Shown: positions 10,001 through 27,575, counted from the stretch's first letter. The stretch: 64,000 nucleotides of DNA from Mactromeris polynyma (GCA_032209605.1 JASFXZ010000013.1:8145401-8209400); one strand, 5' to 3'. Made by a program: numbers and translations. The notes: generated by a model not told the origin, from the letters alone.

Positions 10001-12408
10001 AATTAGGGATGGGTGGGCGTAACAAATTCGGTACACATGTAGTGTGATGAAATGTGTATAAATTGTCCACTAAGTCTTATTACATTATAAATCCATTGAT
10101 GCTACCGTGCTGGTATGCTTGAATGAACACCGTGCTGGTATGCTTGAATGAACGACGTGCTGGTATGCTTGAATGAACACCGTGCTGGTATGCTTGAATG
10201 AACGATGTGCTGGTATGCTTGAATGAACGATGTGCTGGTATGCTTGAATGAACACCGTGCTGGTATGCTTGAATGAACGACGTGCTGGTATGCTTGAATG
10301 AACGACGTGCTAGTATGCTTGAATGAACGACGTGCTGGTATGCTTGAATGAACGATGTGCTGGTATGCTTGAATGAACAACGTGCTGGTATGCTTGAATA
10401 AACAACGTCCTGGTATGCTTGAATGAACAAGGTGCTGGTATGCTTGAATTAACAACGTGCTGGTATGCTTGAATAAACAATGTGCTGGTATGCTTGAATA
10501 AACAAGGTGCTGGTATGCTTGAATAAACAACGTCCTGGTATGCTTGAATGAACAAGGTGCTGGTATGCTTGAATAAACAACGTCCTGGTATGCTTGAATG
10601 AACAACGTGCTGGTATGCTTGAATAAACAACGTGCTGGTATGCTTGAATAAACAATGTGCTGGTATGCTTGAATAAACAATGTGCTGGTATGCTTGAATA
10701 AACAAGGTGCTGGTACGTGCTGGTATGCTTGAATAAACAACGTGCTGGTATGCTTGAATAAACAACGTCCTGGTATGCTTGAATGAACAAGGTGCTGGTA
10801 TGCTTGAATAAACAACGTCCTGGTATGCTTGAATTAACAATGTGCTGGTATGCTTGAATAAACAACTTGCTGGTATGCTTGAATAAACAACGTGCTGGTA
10901 TGCTTGAATAAACAACGTCCTGGTATGCTTGAATGAACAAGGTGCTGGTATGCTTGAATAAACAACGTCCTGGTATGCTTGAATTAACAATGTGCTGGTA
11001 TGCTTGAATAAACAACTTGCTGGTATGCTTGAATAAACAACTTGCTGGTATGCTTGAATAAACAACGTGCTGGTATGCTTGAATAAACAACGTGCTGGTA
11101 TGCTTGAATAAACAATGTGCTGGTATGCTTGAATAAACAAGGTGCTGGTACGTGCTGGTATGCTTGAATAAACAACGTGCTGGTATGCTTGAATAAACAA
11201 CGTGCTGGTATGCTTGAATAAACAACGTGCTGGTATGCTTGAATAAACAACTTGCTGGTATGCTTGAATAAACAACGTGCTGGTATGCTTGAATAAACAA
11301 TGTGCTGGTATGCTTGAATAAACAATGTGCTGGTATGCTTGAATAAACAAGGTGCTGGTACGTGCTGGTATGCTTGAATAAACAACGTGCTGGTATGCTT
11401 GAATAAACAACGTGCTGGTATGCTTGAATAAACAACGTGCTGGTATGCTTGAATAAACAACATGCTGGTATGGTTGAATGAACAACGTGCTGGTATGCTT
11501 GAATAAACAACGTGCTGGTATGCTTGAATGAACAACGTGCTGGTATGCTTGAATAAACAACGTGCTGGTATGCTTGAATGAACAACGTGCTGGTATGCTT
11601 GAATAAACAATGTGCTGGTATGCTTGAATGAACAACGTGCTGGTATGCTTGAATAAACAACGTGCTGGTATGCTTGAATGAACAACGTGCTGGTATGCTT
11701 GAATGAACAACGTGCTGGTATGCTTGAATGAACAACGTGCTGGTATGCTTGAATGAACAACGTGCTGGTATGCTTGAATGAACAGCGTGCTGGTATGCTT
11801 GAATGAACAACGTGCTGGTATGCTTGAATGATCATGGTGCTGGTATGCTTGAATGAACAACTAGCTGGTATGCTTGAATAAACAACGTGCTGGTATGCTT
11901 GAATGAACAACGTGCTGGTATGCTTGAATGAACAACGTGCAGGTATGGTTGAATGAACAACGTGCAGGTATGCTTGAATAAACAACGTGCTGGTGTGCTT
12001 GAATAAACAACAGCATGTATTTGCCAAACAAATCACAAAGTTTGTGTTTGATACATAGCCACAAGTTCATAAATTGCTACAGATGCCAAAAGAGCAACAA
12101 ATACAAATTTTACGACACATCAACATAACAATTTATCTGCAATTTGTTTACAGCTCAAAGGATGAGATATTTAATAACCAATTTTGTTTTTGGAGTAGTC
12201 AAATACCAGTTATTATCTAGTAGTTTAAATACCCAGAAAGGGGATTACTGAAACGTATGGTGTGAACATTCACTCTATCTCAGCGTTTTGGCCCAAGAAC
12301 TCTGTAATATCACAATAACAAAATGGCTACAACAAATGCAAAACAAATTTTATATTTGATAATCGGTCAAATGACCGAGTACTCTAGTATTCGTTCCCAT
12401 CCCTAGTG
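10001..12408. mobile_element. Possible hAT-like MITE carrying a minisatellite
   Basis: TTAGGGATGGGTGGGCGTAA near 10000 and its inverse-type end CGTTCCCATCCCTAG near 12392-12406 look like paired hAT-type ends (TAGGGATGGG). A convincing target duplication was not found, so the pairing is tentative. If correct, the 25-bp array fills most of the element, resembling bivalve non-autonomous elements that carry internal core repeats. Confidence 0.4.
10100..12010. repeat. 25-bp minisatellite, about 76 copies, with deletion variants
   Basis: Unit AACAACGTGCTGGTATGCTT+GAATA. Point variants (CGATG, CACCG, CGTCC, AGGTG, ATGTG) are grouped in neighbouring blocks, and a shortened form GGTGCTGGTACGTGCTGG recurs near 10708, 11148 and 11358, which shows that multi-unit blocks were duplicated. 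Long overlapping minus-strand frames (up to 516 codons, FKHTSTLFIQAYQH repeats) are products of the repeat. Confidence 0.96.
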
Positions 12409-12633
12409 ATAATTAAATGTATTCATTTTTGTACCAGAAAATTTCTGTTAGCGTTTACCTTGTGTGTAGATGTTAGCCATTGTTGAGGTATATTATATTG
12501 GATATGAAACGGCAAATCAACGCAGAATTATATGTATTGCCGAAGTTCCCTTGGGGGTTCTGGGCACATTCTTTACCGGGTATTTTTAAATATGGGCATG
12601 GGTATATTTCTTCTTCTGCTCATTTCTTTCAAA

Positions 12634-12773
12634 AGTTCAATATGAAACATTTAGCCATACTTAGGATGAAGTGTTGTCTGAGTTCAATATGAAACATTTA
12701 GCCATACTTAGGATGAAGTGTTGTCTGAGTTCAATATGAAACATTTAGCCATACTTATGATGAAGTGTTGTCT
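12634..12773. repeat. 47-bp direct repeat, three copies
   Basis: AGTTCAATATGAAACATTTA and the following 27 bases start at 12634, 12681 and 12728, with one or two substitutions in the last copy. Confidence 0.9.
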
Positions 12774-12891
12774 GCCAGATCTATCATTTTCTGTTATGGT
12801 TGAGAGGATATTTTTGGGTTTAACTAACTTTTGGTATTTTATTGGTCTAATTATCTTCCCTGATATTTATGTGCTAACATGTTTGGCCTAA

Positions 12892-13080
12892 TACATGTAC
12901 ACGCTGTATCTCGTGTAAGATATGCATGTACACGCTGTATCTCGTGTAAGATACATGTACACGCTGTATCTCGTGTAAGATATACATGTACACGCTGTAT
13001 CTCGTGTAAGATATGCATGTACACGCTGTATCTCGTGTAAGATATACATGTACACGCTGTATCTCGTGTAAGATATGCAT
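12892..13080. repeat. 29-31-bp minisatellite, six copies
   Basis: Unit CATGTACACGCTGTATCTCG+TGTAAGATAT(AA/GC). Each unit holds ACACG...CGTGT and CATGTACACG inverted pieces, so single strands could fold. Unit length varies 29/31 by an internal TA or TG. Confidence 0.9.
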
Positions 13081-13950
13081 TTGATGATCAGCAATCTAAG
13101 ATATTAAGTTATAAAAAATATAAAAATTGATCATTTTAGGTCCGACCTAAACTGTCATACATTTGTTCACAATATGTTGATAACAGAGTAGCTTTTATCA
13201 ATTTCATGAACTTTTCTGTTGTTATTTCATATATGCACTGGTAAACTGGGTTTCAGGACTTTTCTGGTACAAAACTTTACTTGTTTGTTTTATAATTTTA
13301 TATTTTTTATCTTGTACTACTACATGTATACTGTTTACACGTCTCAATAAATATTTTATAGGATTTATGTTGCTTTTTGATTATACAGATAAATATCAAA
13401 CGCAAGGTAGACTTATGACCTTTAACTGAGGTTAATATGAGCATATATCGACTAGGGGAAAGTGATATTGACCAAGGGTTTGATGTCAATGTTTTAGTAT
13501 GACATTACTGAATATACATATCCTACCCTAGATTTTGGCAAAATAGGGTTGACCATATCTTATCTTAGATCAAGAGAGGTTCCCAGTCGGGAGCGGGACC
13601 CACCGATAGAAATTGCTGGATCTGTGCATAGAGTATAGTCACAGTCTGCTTTTGTCACACTGAACATATTGTTTGACTTAAAAGTCTACGTGTACCATAC
13701 GCTAATGTACGCAGTTCACCATTTGTTCAGGTTCAGTACTGGTCATGCAAATTCTTGCTTTTTTATGCTGTTCCGAGGACAGAGTGCAAACTCTGAAGTT
13801 TACCGGGATTCTTCCTTTGTAGGCAGGGGAGACTACTCTTAACAAAAGGTGCATTTAAGAAATTCAGAGTTGTTTCCCATTTGATTAAAAAATGATAAGT
13901 ACATCTTCTTATGAAGTTTAAGAGGAAGAAACAACTATATGATTTGGCTG
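13081..13950. other. Intergenic, no gene seen
   Basis: AT-rich; no coding or repeat structure recognised apart from the start of a decayed LINE near 13.95 kb. Confidence 0.45.
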
Positions 13951-13954
13951 CAAC

Positions 13955-14620
13955 ATCAACAAAACCTTAAATTGGGACCAGCCTATATCCAACATAACAG
14001 CAAAAGCCAACATCACTCTCAACTTCCTATCGTAAGATCACTTCCACTAGAACGAAAGGCACTGCTTATATTGCAATGGTAAGACCAACCTGGAACACAC
14101 TATATACACTCCCTGGACCAACATTAGAAATATCAGCTGCCTAAGGGATCCATACGAGAAAATTGATATTAATAAACAAATTGGAAATGGAAAACGGACA
14201 CGGTTTGTGAAGCACCGCTATCACAGACATGTTAGAAGACCCTAAATGGAAACATCTCAAACACAGACGATAAGAAGCCAGACTGACCCTTCTCTACAAA
14301 ATCATCAACAGAAAAGTAGTTATAAATCTAGAACAGTGCCTTCAGGGACCCACTAGAATCAGCAGAACCAAGCTACTCGTATGCAGTTCCATATGCAAGC
14401 ACCCAACAGTCATTCTACGCAAGGATGATCCAGGAATGGAACCATGCAGCTGCCTGTAACTGTAAGCTAACTCAGCCGGCTCACTTGTAGTTTGGTACCC
14501 AGTACTCTGCACACAAGAGTACGTCCAATAATGAAATGGTAAGGGCAGGTAATCCAGGCTAGCTCAGTTGAGGCCTTCCATGTCCAGCTAACCACTCTCT
14601 CGTTGTGACCCTCACTCTGT
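13955..14620 (+). pseudogene. Decayed LINE reverse-transcriptase C-terminus
   Basis: Frame-shifted pieces recall the region after the RT domain of CR1/Jockey-like elements: LNWDQPISNITAKANITLNF, then GKRTRFVKHRYHRHVRRP, then LLYKIINRKVVINLEQ. At least three frame changes and several stops are present, so it is dead. It is on the opposite strand from, and not part of, the LINE at 28-33 kb. Lineage cannot be fixed. Confidence 0.6.
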
Positions 14621-14634
14621 ACATATTTACTCTT

Positions 14635-14765
14635 ATTTCATCCCTTCCGCACCCATCTTGCTGAATACTCATCTCATCCGCACCCATCTTGCTGAATACT
14701 CATCTCATCCGCACCCATCTTGCTGAATACTCATCTCATCCGCACCCATCTTGCTGAATACTCAG
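14635..14765. repeat. 31-bp minisatellite, four copies, at the end of the LINE fragment
   Basis: TCATCTCATCCGCACCCATC+TTGCTGAATAC repeats; the first unit (TCATCCCTTCCGCACCCATC) runs directly out of the LINE remnant, so LINE 3' sequence probably seeded the array. Confidence 0.85.
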
Positions 14766-16035
14766 TTGAATGTGGTCAATAACGAAAGAAGGTGAAATTT
14801 CGATTGTTACATAAAATATAATCAACTCGTGAATACGTCATTTATTTATAATGTTGTTTTTTAAAAATTGTTCGAGTGGAACATATGTTACCTGAAGGGG
14901 TTTGAATGATAAGCAGTTTAATTTGTCAAATAAATATCATTTGAATGCTTTTTATATTGTTATTGGGATGTTATTTTTAGATTGTAACAGATGTTAATTG
15001 AAAGGCTGTGAACAAAGACCTAAATACCACAGATGCGCTACTCGGCCAGATATCGTAAACTCTCGCGGCAAATAAAATCTCGGGAGAGCAGGTTAACGTT
15101 TACCAGATATGGCGCAGTCTAAAAACAATATATTGTTGTCAAAATAAAATATGAAACTCTCTGTCGGTTTTGTTATTCAAATCAGATTAAATATATTGTT
15201 TATAGTTACTTTTAAAGGAATGTCTTATGAAAATGGCACATAGCGCTAAAATCCATAAAATAGTTTAGACATCTTTCGCGGCTGGCCATTTAATTTCAAT
15301 GTTTAAACAATTTCTGTGTTCTCATATAAATTGATAATTGACAGTAATAAATGAATGTTCTTGTGTTTTAATTAATTTGATTGGTCGATGCCCATTGTTT
15401 TGCAATTCATAAACCACGCCCTCGGCAGATTAGTTCTACTGGTCAGTGCTGTAATTGAAAATTGCCCTAGGTGTCAGCTGTAAAAACACGAGAGTCATAA
15501 AACCCCAGGAGATCTTTGTTATGGTAAATTCATACTGCTATTTCCTGTTTAATAGAATAAGTGCCTTTGATAATTGAAATGATTAGGTCATATCAGTCTG
15601 TGATCTCAATTTGTAGTAAACACAATCGGGTTTCAACGTCTGTCATCCAGAAATGTTCATATTTCAAAGACTAAACCAGCCTCTACCGACATTTTTTAAT
15701 GTTAATTAATTCTTGTTCAGAATTAAATTGCTGTCACCACCCTGTTACACAGACAATAAATACATTGATTTGACCTACTAAATTTTTATTTTTCACACCC
15801 TTGTGCTGGGGAAAATAGACGACTTGTGTACACAAACATGACATGCTCGCGTGCTAGAAATTTATATTTTTATTAAAAACGATGAAATTGCAATTAATTG
15901 ATCGTCACATTTAGCACATTATGAGTGTTTATAACAGATAATTATAATGGTGTTTTGTTTTATGTGTTTTTATTGTTTCTTGAACAAAATTCTTAAGACC
16001 CCTACCTGATGGACGTGAAATATCGATCCCGGATT
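14766..16035. other. Intergenic, no gene seen
   Basis: AT-rich unique sequence. The ORFs present are short and lack coding character. Confidence 0.5.
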
Positions 16036-16585
16036 TTCTTACAACCCGGGTCCCGGCTATTCGTTTTTGACCGTTGATATATAACTACCACGATGTAGGT
16101 CAATTTATTGATCCCGGATTTTCCCACCAAAGTCCCGGATTTTCTTTCAACCCGGGTCCCGGCTATCGGTTAAGGACTGTTGATATATAACTACTACGAT
16201 GTTGTTCAATTTATCGATCCCGGAATTTTCCCACCAAAGTCCCGGATTTTCTTACAACCCGGGTCCCGGCTATCGGTTATGGACCGTTGATTACTACGAT
16301 CTAGTTCAATTTATCGATCCCATATTTTCCCACCAAAGTCCCGGATTTTCTTACAACCCGGGTCCCGGCTATCGGTTATGGACCGTTGATTACTACTACG
16401 ATGTAGTTCAATTTATCGATCCCGGATTTTCCCACCAAAGTCCCAGATTTTCTTACAACCCGGGTCTCGGTTATGGACCGTTGATTACTACTACGATGTA
16501 GTTCAATGTATCGATCCCGGATTTTCACACCAAAGTCCCGGATTTTCACACCAAAGTCCCGGATTTTCTTTAAGTCCCGGATTTT
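16036..16585. repeat. Degenerate 99-107-bp tandem repeat, five copies
   Basis: AACCCGGGTCCCGGCTAT recurs near 16043, 16149, 16256, 16355 and 16457, within units that also carry GATCCCGGATTTTCCCACC and TGACCGTTGAT. The right end collapses into a GTCCCGGATTTTC sub-repeat. It is unusually GC-rich for the window. Confidence 0.85.
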
Positions 16586-17069
16586 AAATATAATAAGTAA
16601 TGTAGTCCATATTTGTTGTATATTGTAGGTAAAGATCAGCATTAAAAACAATTTTGATATGCTTCAACAAATACTTACACACATTTACAAATCAAGTCAA
16701 TAAATTTTATTAAGACACAGTTTGCATATATATATTACAGAACAAAACAGAACTGAACTTTATTTTCACACAGGTATAGGAAATATAAAATACATATACA
16801 TCATTAACAACAGGAGCCATATCCATAAAGCATATTAGTAAAAATGTTTCTTAGCTAAGTAAGTTATAGCTTTTGACTGAAGTGGAAAAAATGACTTATA
16901 AGTTATTTTTTTTAATAAAATGCTTTTTGGTTCTGGTTTCCGAAATAATAAATTACAAATTCATTTTATTTGTAAACAAATACAAAATAGGGGATATGTT
17001 TGATGTGGGGAGACACTCAATGCACATTATATGATATTAAACAGTTGTTGAGTATAGGAAAATACAGGG
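16586..17069. other. AT-rich spacer, no gene seen
   Basis: Lies 3' of the broken peptidase gene on its strand. No structure recognised. Confidence 0.5.
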
Positions 17070-17612
17070 CTAATTTATATGGTTGCAGTAAATACATTGC
17101 CATTTCCATTGCTTAATAGTTCGATGTTCAGTTGTTCTACCAACACATTTTTGGTGGAACCAACTTTTACATTTCCTAAATCCACATCATATCATATTGT
17201 CTACAAAATCGGGCATACTACAAACACACCATGTTTGTAGTTTAATTAATTTTGGGATCCCGCTAAATGCCGTAGACCGACTTCGACTAATATTTTCCAT
17301 AGGAAATGATGTAATTTTTCCATTTTCTAAACACATAACTAAATTTTCCCTCATATCATTCATTATGAAATGACTAATGAAATTGATATTCAAAGGATTT
17401 TTGCAAAATTCGACAGCACGTGCAATAGCAAACAGACCACAATCGTAAGAATTTGGCTGCTGCTGAACTCTTGGTATCTTAATCGTTAACCTATTAGAAT
17501 CACTTTTGTAAATCTGACTTAGTTGAATCTGTATATTTAATTTTAAGCATTTCGAATTTTCACTTAAACTATCTAGATAATATACAGTGGATGGTTCTTT
17601 GTCTGTTGGTTG
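17070..17612 (-). pseudogene. Ulp1-like (C48) cysteine peptidase C-terminus plus PHD finger, disrupted
   Basis: Read on the minus strand in one frame from 17612. EPSTVYYLDSLSENSKCLKL carries the active-site-region Asp, and VQQQPNSYDCGLFAIARAVE has the Gln...Asp-Cys-Gly layout of the nucleophile loop. Next comes a linker with MRENLVMCLENG. The end is a PHD-type finger, WCVCSMPDFVDNMI then CGFRKCKSWFHQKC then WQCIYCNH, with Cys/His spacing complete but one TGA between DNMI and CGFRKC. The part expected to hold the catalytic His lies upstream of a TGA at 17613-17615 and probable frameshift, and was not recovered. Ulp1-like plus PHD proteins are, as I recall, multicopy and transposon-associated in marine invertebrates. 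I infer a mobile-element remnant and not a host SUMO protease. Confidence 0.7.
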
Positions 17613-17615
17613 TCA

Positions 17616-18271
17616 TGGCAGCCTAGTAAGTTTCAAAACGTAGTTAAAAACGTTGCATATGTTCCACCACTCTGACTAAGCTGTGTTGTCACAATGTAGT
17701 ATGGTCATTTGAAATAATTTCGGATTTAAAATGACATGTGACACAGTAAGAACAAGTATGCGAACATGGTACATTGTCCGATATTTGAAAAAACAACAAC
17801 AGCTACTGCTTATAATACAAACACATGTAAACAAGAAATATCTTAAACAAAGATGTTCGGCCCAGTTTGAAGGTAAAGATTTGTTATGCAACATAAAAAT
17901 GCTGAGATGTTACGATTGTGGATTTTGGTAAAATAACGTACCCCTTATCGAAAGGTCAACCAATCCGCGTCAAGGTTACAAACATTGTTCGGTTAAAGAA
18001 AAGCTGGTTAAGTGGTTAACGTAAGATTTGATTGGTCTACACAACACTGATATGCAAATAGCAAAGCCATGTTAGTACGACTGCGCCGAAAATACGACAA
18101 CACTCGTCTTTTAACTTCTCTCGTGCTGCATATCGAAAAACTCGATCACTTCGCTTACACTGTTATCAATTTCGAGGAAAAGCGAGTGTTTTGAAGCGGT
18201 GTGACATGTTCGCTCTTCTATGTGGTCCCGAAATTATCGGAATACATGTACATGTATATTGAAATAACAAA
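17616..18271. other. Spacer between tubulin and peptidase remnant
   Basis: No continuation of tubulin was found here on the minus strand. Short ORFs on both strands look non-coding. Confidence 0.45.
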
Positions 18272-22654
<4,383 letters not shown>

Positions 22655-22780
22655 TTTGAGATAGAATCTATTTTCCACCAAGTTTAACAAAAAATATAGA
22701 GAAGTTTGTCAGTCGTTTCTCACTGTGACTTGAACAGTCCTTGTGAGGTTTACAAATACTGTTTGAGTGTGGTTGGGAAG

Positions 22781-22787
22781 TTTATAT
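22781..22787 (-). promoter_or_regulatory. Possible TATA box of the tubulin gene
   Basis: Minus-strand GATATAAAC, about 130 bases upstream of the start codon, leaving room for a short 5' UTR. Position and sequence fit a TATA promoter, but there is no transcript evidence. Confidence 0.4.
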
Positions 22788-23130
22788 CTATACAGTATAC
22801 GGTAGATTGATCAAACAAACAGGTGGGTTGAATATGTGAGCTAGGACGACTGATCATCCCAAACGCTGTGTTTTTGGCGGGGAAAATGTTACATTTTGTT
22901 TATCCGACCATCTAGCAAGGTTGATAAGTTCATGATCCGGTTTTATGTGTATGTTGCAAGAACTATAACTACGTGTAACTATAGTGATTGTCAGAAGTTT
23001 GTATTCATTGAATAAGAAAACAAATACCATAATATTATTTATTCTGTTTGTCATTTAAATAGAACTACATTTTGTACATAAATCATAATTAATTGATACG
23101 AGAGCGGGAATGATAATATTACAGTCACAG

Positions 23131-25953
23131 AAGCTGAGCTAAACACAAAATGCAGCATTTTACCGTGAGCAGCGAGCTGAGCTAAACACAAAATGCAGCA
23201 TTTTACCGTGAGCAGCGAGCTGAGCTAAACACAAAATGCAGCATTTTACCGTGAGCAGCGAGCTGAGCTAAACACAAAATGCAGCATTTTACCGTGAGCA
23301 GCGAGCTGAGCTAAACACAAAAAGCAGCATTTTACCGGGAGCAGCGAGCTGAGCTAAACACAAAATGCAGCATTTTACCGGGAGCAGCGAGCTGAGCTAA
23401 ACACAAAAAGCAGCATTTTACCGGGAGCAGCGAGCTGAGCTAAACACAAAATGCAGCATTTTACCGGGAGCAGCGAGCTGAGCTAAACACAAAATGCAGC
23501 ATTTTACCGGGAGCAGCGAGCTGAGCTAAACACAAAATGCAGCATTTTACCACGAGCAGCGAGCTGAGCTAAACACAAAATGCAGCATTTTACCGGGAGC
23601 AGCGAGCTGAGCTAAACACAAAATGCAGCATTTTACCGCGAGCAGCGAGCTGAGCTAAACACAAAATGCAGCATTTTACCGCGAGCAGCGAGCTGAGCTA
23701 AACACAAAATGCAGCATTTTACCACGAGCAGCGAGCTGAGCTAAACACAAAATGCAGCATTTTACCGGGAGCAGCGAGCTGAGCTAAACACAAAATGCAG
23801 CATTTTACCGCGAGCAGCGAGCTGAGCTAAACACAAAATGCAGCATTTTACCGCGAGCAGCGAGCTGAGCTAAACACAAAATGCAGCATTTTACCGGGAG
23901 CAGCGAGCTGAGCTAAACAGAAAATGCAGCATTTTACCGCGTGTAGCGAGCTGAGCTAAACACAAAATGCAGCATTTTACCGCGTGTAGCGAGCTGAGCT
24001 AAACACAAAATGCAGCATTTTACCGCGTGCAGCTGGCTGAGCTAAACACAAAATGCAGCATTTTACCACGAGCAGCGAGCTGAGCTAAACACAAAATACA
24101 GCATTTTACCGCGTGTAGCGAGCTGAGCTAAACAGAAAATGCAGCATTTTACCGCGTGTAGCGAGCTGAGCTAAACACAAAATACAGCATTTTACCGCGT
24201 GTAGCGAGCTGAGCTAAACACAAAATACAGCATTTTACCGCGTGTAGCGAGCTGAGCTAAACAGAAAATGCAGCATTTTACCGCGTGTAGCGAGCTGAGC
24301 TAAACACAAAATGCAGCATTTTACCGGGAGCAGCGAGCTGAGCTAAACACAAAAAGCAGCATTTTACCGCGTGCAGCGAGCTGAGCTAAACACAAAATGC
24401 AGCATTTTACCGCGTGCAGCGAGCTGAGCTAAACACAAAATGCAGCATTTTACCGGGAGCAGCTGGCTGAGCTAAACACAAAATACAGCATTTTACCGCG
24501 TGCAGCTGGCTGAGCTAAACACAAAATACAGCATTTTACCGCGTGCAGCTGGCTGAGATAAACACAAAATGCAGCATTTTACCGCGTGCAGCGTTATGAG
24601 CTAAACACAAAATACAGCATTTTACCGCGTGCAGCTGGCTGAGCTAAACACAAAATGCAGCATTTTACCACGAGCAGCGAGCTGAGCTAAACACAAAATA
24701 CAGCATTTTACCGCGTGCAGCTGGCTGAGATAAACACAAAATGCAGCATTTTACCGCGTGCAGCGTTATGAGCTAAACACAAAATACAGCATTTTACCGC
24801 GTGCAGCTGGCTGAGCTAAACACAAAATGCAGCATTTTACCACGAGCAGCGAGCTGAGCTAAACACAAAATGCAGCATTTTACCGCGTGCAGCTGGCTGA
24901 GCTAAACACAAAATGCAGCATTTTACCACGAGCAGCGAGCTGAGCTAAACACAAAATACAGCATTTTACCGCGTGCAGCTGGCTGAGCTAAACACAAAAT
25001 GCAGCATTTTACCACGAGCAGCGAGCTGAGCTAAACACAAAATGCAGCATTTTACCACGTGCAGCTGGCTGAGCTAAACACAAAATGCAGCATTTTACCA
25101 CGTGCAGCTGGCTGAGCTAAACACAAAATGCAGCATTTTACCACGTGCAGCTGGCTGAGCTAAACACAAAATGCAGCATTTTACCACGTGCAGCTGGCTG
25201 AGCTAAACACAAAATGCAGCATTTTACCACGTGCAGCTGGCTGAGCTAAACACAAAATGCAGCATTTTACCACGTGCAGCTGGCTGAGCTAAACACAAAA
25301 TGCAGCATTTTACCACGTGCAGCTGGCTGAGCTAAACACAAAATGCAGCATTTTACCACGTGCAGCTGGCTGAGCTAAACACAAAATGCAGCATTTTACC
25401 ACGAGCAGCGAGCTGAGCTAAACACAAAATACAGCATTTTACCGCGTGCAGCTGGCTGAGCTAAACACAAAATGCAGCATTTTACCACGAGCAGCGAGCT
25501 GAGCTAAACACAAAATGCAGCATTTTACCACGTGCAGCTGGCTGAGCTAAACACAAAATGCAGCATTTTACCACGTGCAGCTGGCTGAGCTAAACACAAA
25601 ATGCAGCATTTTACCACGTGCAGCTGGCTGAGCTAAACACAAAATGCAGCATTTTACCACGTGCAGCTGGCTGAGCTAAACACAAAATGCAGCATTTTAC
25701 CACGTGCAGCTGGCTGAGCTAAACACAAAATGCAGCATTTTACCACGAGCAGCGAGCTGAGCTAAACACAAAATACAGCATTTTACCGCGTGCAGCTGGC
25801 TGAGCTAAACACAAAATGCAGCATTTTACCACGAGCAGCGAGCTGACCTTAACACAAAATACAGCATTTTACCGCGTGCAGCTGGCTGAGCTAAACACAA
25901 AATACAATATTTTACCACGAGCAGCGAGCTGAGCTAAACACAAAATACAGCAT
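23131..25953. repeat. 43-bp minisatellite, about 65 copies, several subfamilies
   Basis: Unit GAGCTGAGCTAAACACAAAA+TGCAGCATTTTACCGCGAGCAGC. Subfamilies are set by the last 12 bases: GAGCAGCGAGC on the left, GTGTAGCGAGC in the middle, GTGCAGCTGGC on the right. Right-hand units carry CACGTGCAGCTG, i.e. two E-box hexamers in a row. Alternation of GCTGGC and GCGAGC units near 24640-25060 forms a dimeric higher-order pattern. Confidence 0.96.
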
Positions 25954-26204
25954 TTGTTCCTTTGCCACCGAAGAACACGGATTAAAATCGAAACATGAAA
26001 AAATCGTTTTCTTATGAACATTAGTTCCTTTGCTGGATATCAGCCATATGTAAATACACAAACATCGTATAAACTCTATGAAACTAGCAAGGCGTGCAAA
26101 TTGATAGATGAATCATCATTTTATTGTGATGTTAAGGTACATTTTGTATACCTTATCTACATATACACTGTATATAAAACACATATTTACTTTATTCAAA
26201 TTTT

Positions 26205-27575
26205 CTACGGTCGGCCCTCTCTTGAGCAACCTCTCCAGGTCGGCCCTCTCTTGAGCAACAACCACTCCATGGTGGCCCTCTCATGAGCAACAACCTCTCC
26301 AGGTCGGCCCTCTCTTGAGCATCAACCTCTCCAGGTCGGCCCTCTCTTGAGCATCAACCTCTCCATGACGGCTCTCTCGTTAGCAACAACCTCTCCAGGT
26401 CGGCTGTCTCTTGAGCACCAACCTCTCCAGGTCAGCCCTCTCTTGAGCAACAACCTCTCTAGGGCGGCCCTCTCTTGAGCAACAACCTCTCTAGGATGGC
26501 CCTCTCTTGAGCAACAACCTCTCTAGGGTGGCCCTCTCTTGAGCAACAACCTCTCTAGGGCGGCCCTCTCTTGAGCAACAACCTCTCTAGGGTGGCCCTC
26601 TCATGAGAAACAACATCTCTAGGGTGTCGCTCTCTTGAGCAACAACCTCTCCAGGTCGGCTGTCTCTTGAGCAACAACCTCTCTAGGGTGGCCCTCTCAT
26701 GAGCAACAACCTCTCTAGGGCGGCCCTCTCTTGAGCAACAACCTCTCTATGGTGGCCCTCTCTTGAGCAACAACCTCTCCAGGTCGGCCCTCTCTTGAGC
26801 AACAACCTCTCTAGGGTGGCCCTCTCATGAGCAACAACATCTCTAGGGTGTCGCTCTCTTGAGCAACAACCTCTCCAGGTCGGCTGTCTCTTGAGCAACA
26901 ACCTCTCTAGGGTGGCCCTCTCATGAGCAACAACCTCTCTAGGGCGGCCCTCTCTTGAGCAACAACCTCTCTATGGCGGCCCTCTCTTGAGCAACAACCT
27001 CTCCAGGTCGGCCCTCTCTTGAGCAACAACCTCTCCAGGTCGGCCCTCTCTTGAGCAACAACCTCTCCAGGTCGGCTGTCTCTTGAGCAACAACCTCTCT
27101 AGGGCGGCCCTCTCTTGAGCAACAACCTCCCTAGGGCAGCCCTCTCTTGAGCAACAACCTCCCTAGGGTGGCCCTCTCTTGAGCAACAACCTCTCTATGG
27201 TGGCCCTCTCTTGAGCAACAACCTTTCTAGGGCGGCCCTCTCTTGAGCAACAACCTCTCTATGGTGGCCCTCTATTGAGCAACAACCTCTCTAGGGTGGC
27301 CCTCTATTGGGCAACAACCTCTCTAGGGTGGCCCTCTCTTGAGCAACAACATCTCTATGGTGGCCCTCTCTTGAGCAACAACCTCTCTAGGGCGGCCCTC
27401 TCTTGAGCAACAACCTCTCTATGGTGGCCCTCTATTGAGCAACAACCCACTAGGGTGGCCCTCTATTGGGCAACAACCTCTCTAGGGTGGCCCTCTCTTG
27501 AGCAACAACATCTCTAGGGTGGCCCTCTCTTGAGCAAAAACCTTTTCACATCGGCCCTCTATTGAGCAACAACCT
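26205..27575. repeat. 32-bp minisatellite, about 42 copies
   Basis: Unit GGCCCTCTCTTGAGCAACAA+CCTCTCTAGGGT, with TCCAGGTC and TCTATGGT variants in blocks. It probably lies inside a TA-type MITE whose right end is GGAGAGGTAGCACTC...GACTG|TA at 27719. The left terminus is not recognised. Confidence 0.94.

Noticed and set aside
10102..12070. Overlapping minus-strand open frames of 237-516 codons (FIQAYQH repeats)
   Set aside because: All come from the 25-bp array, and several frames are open over the same DNA, which a real gene would not require.
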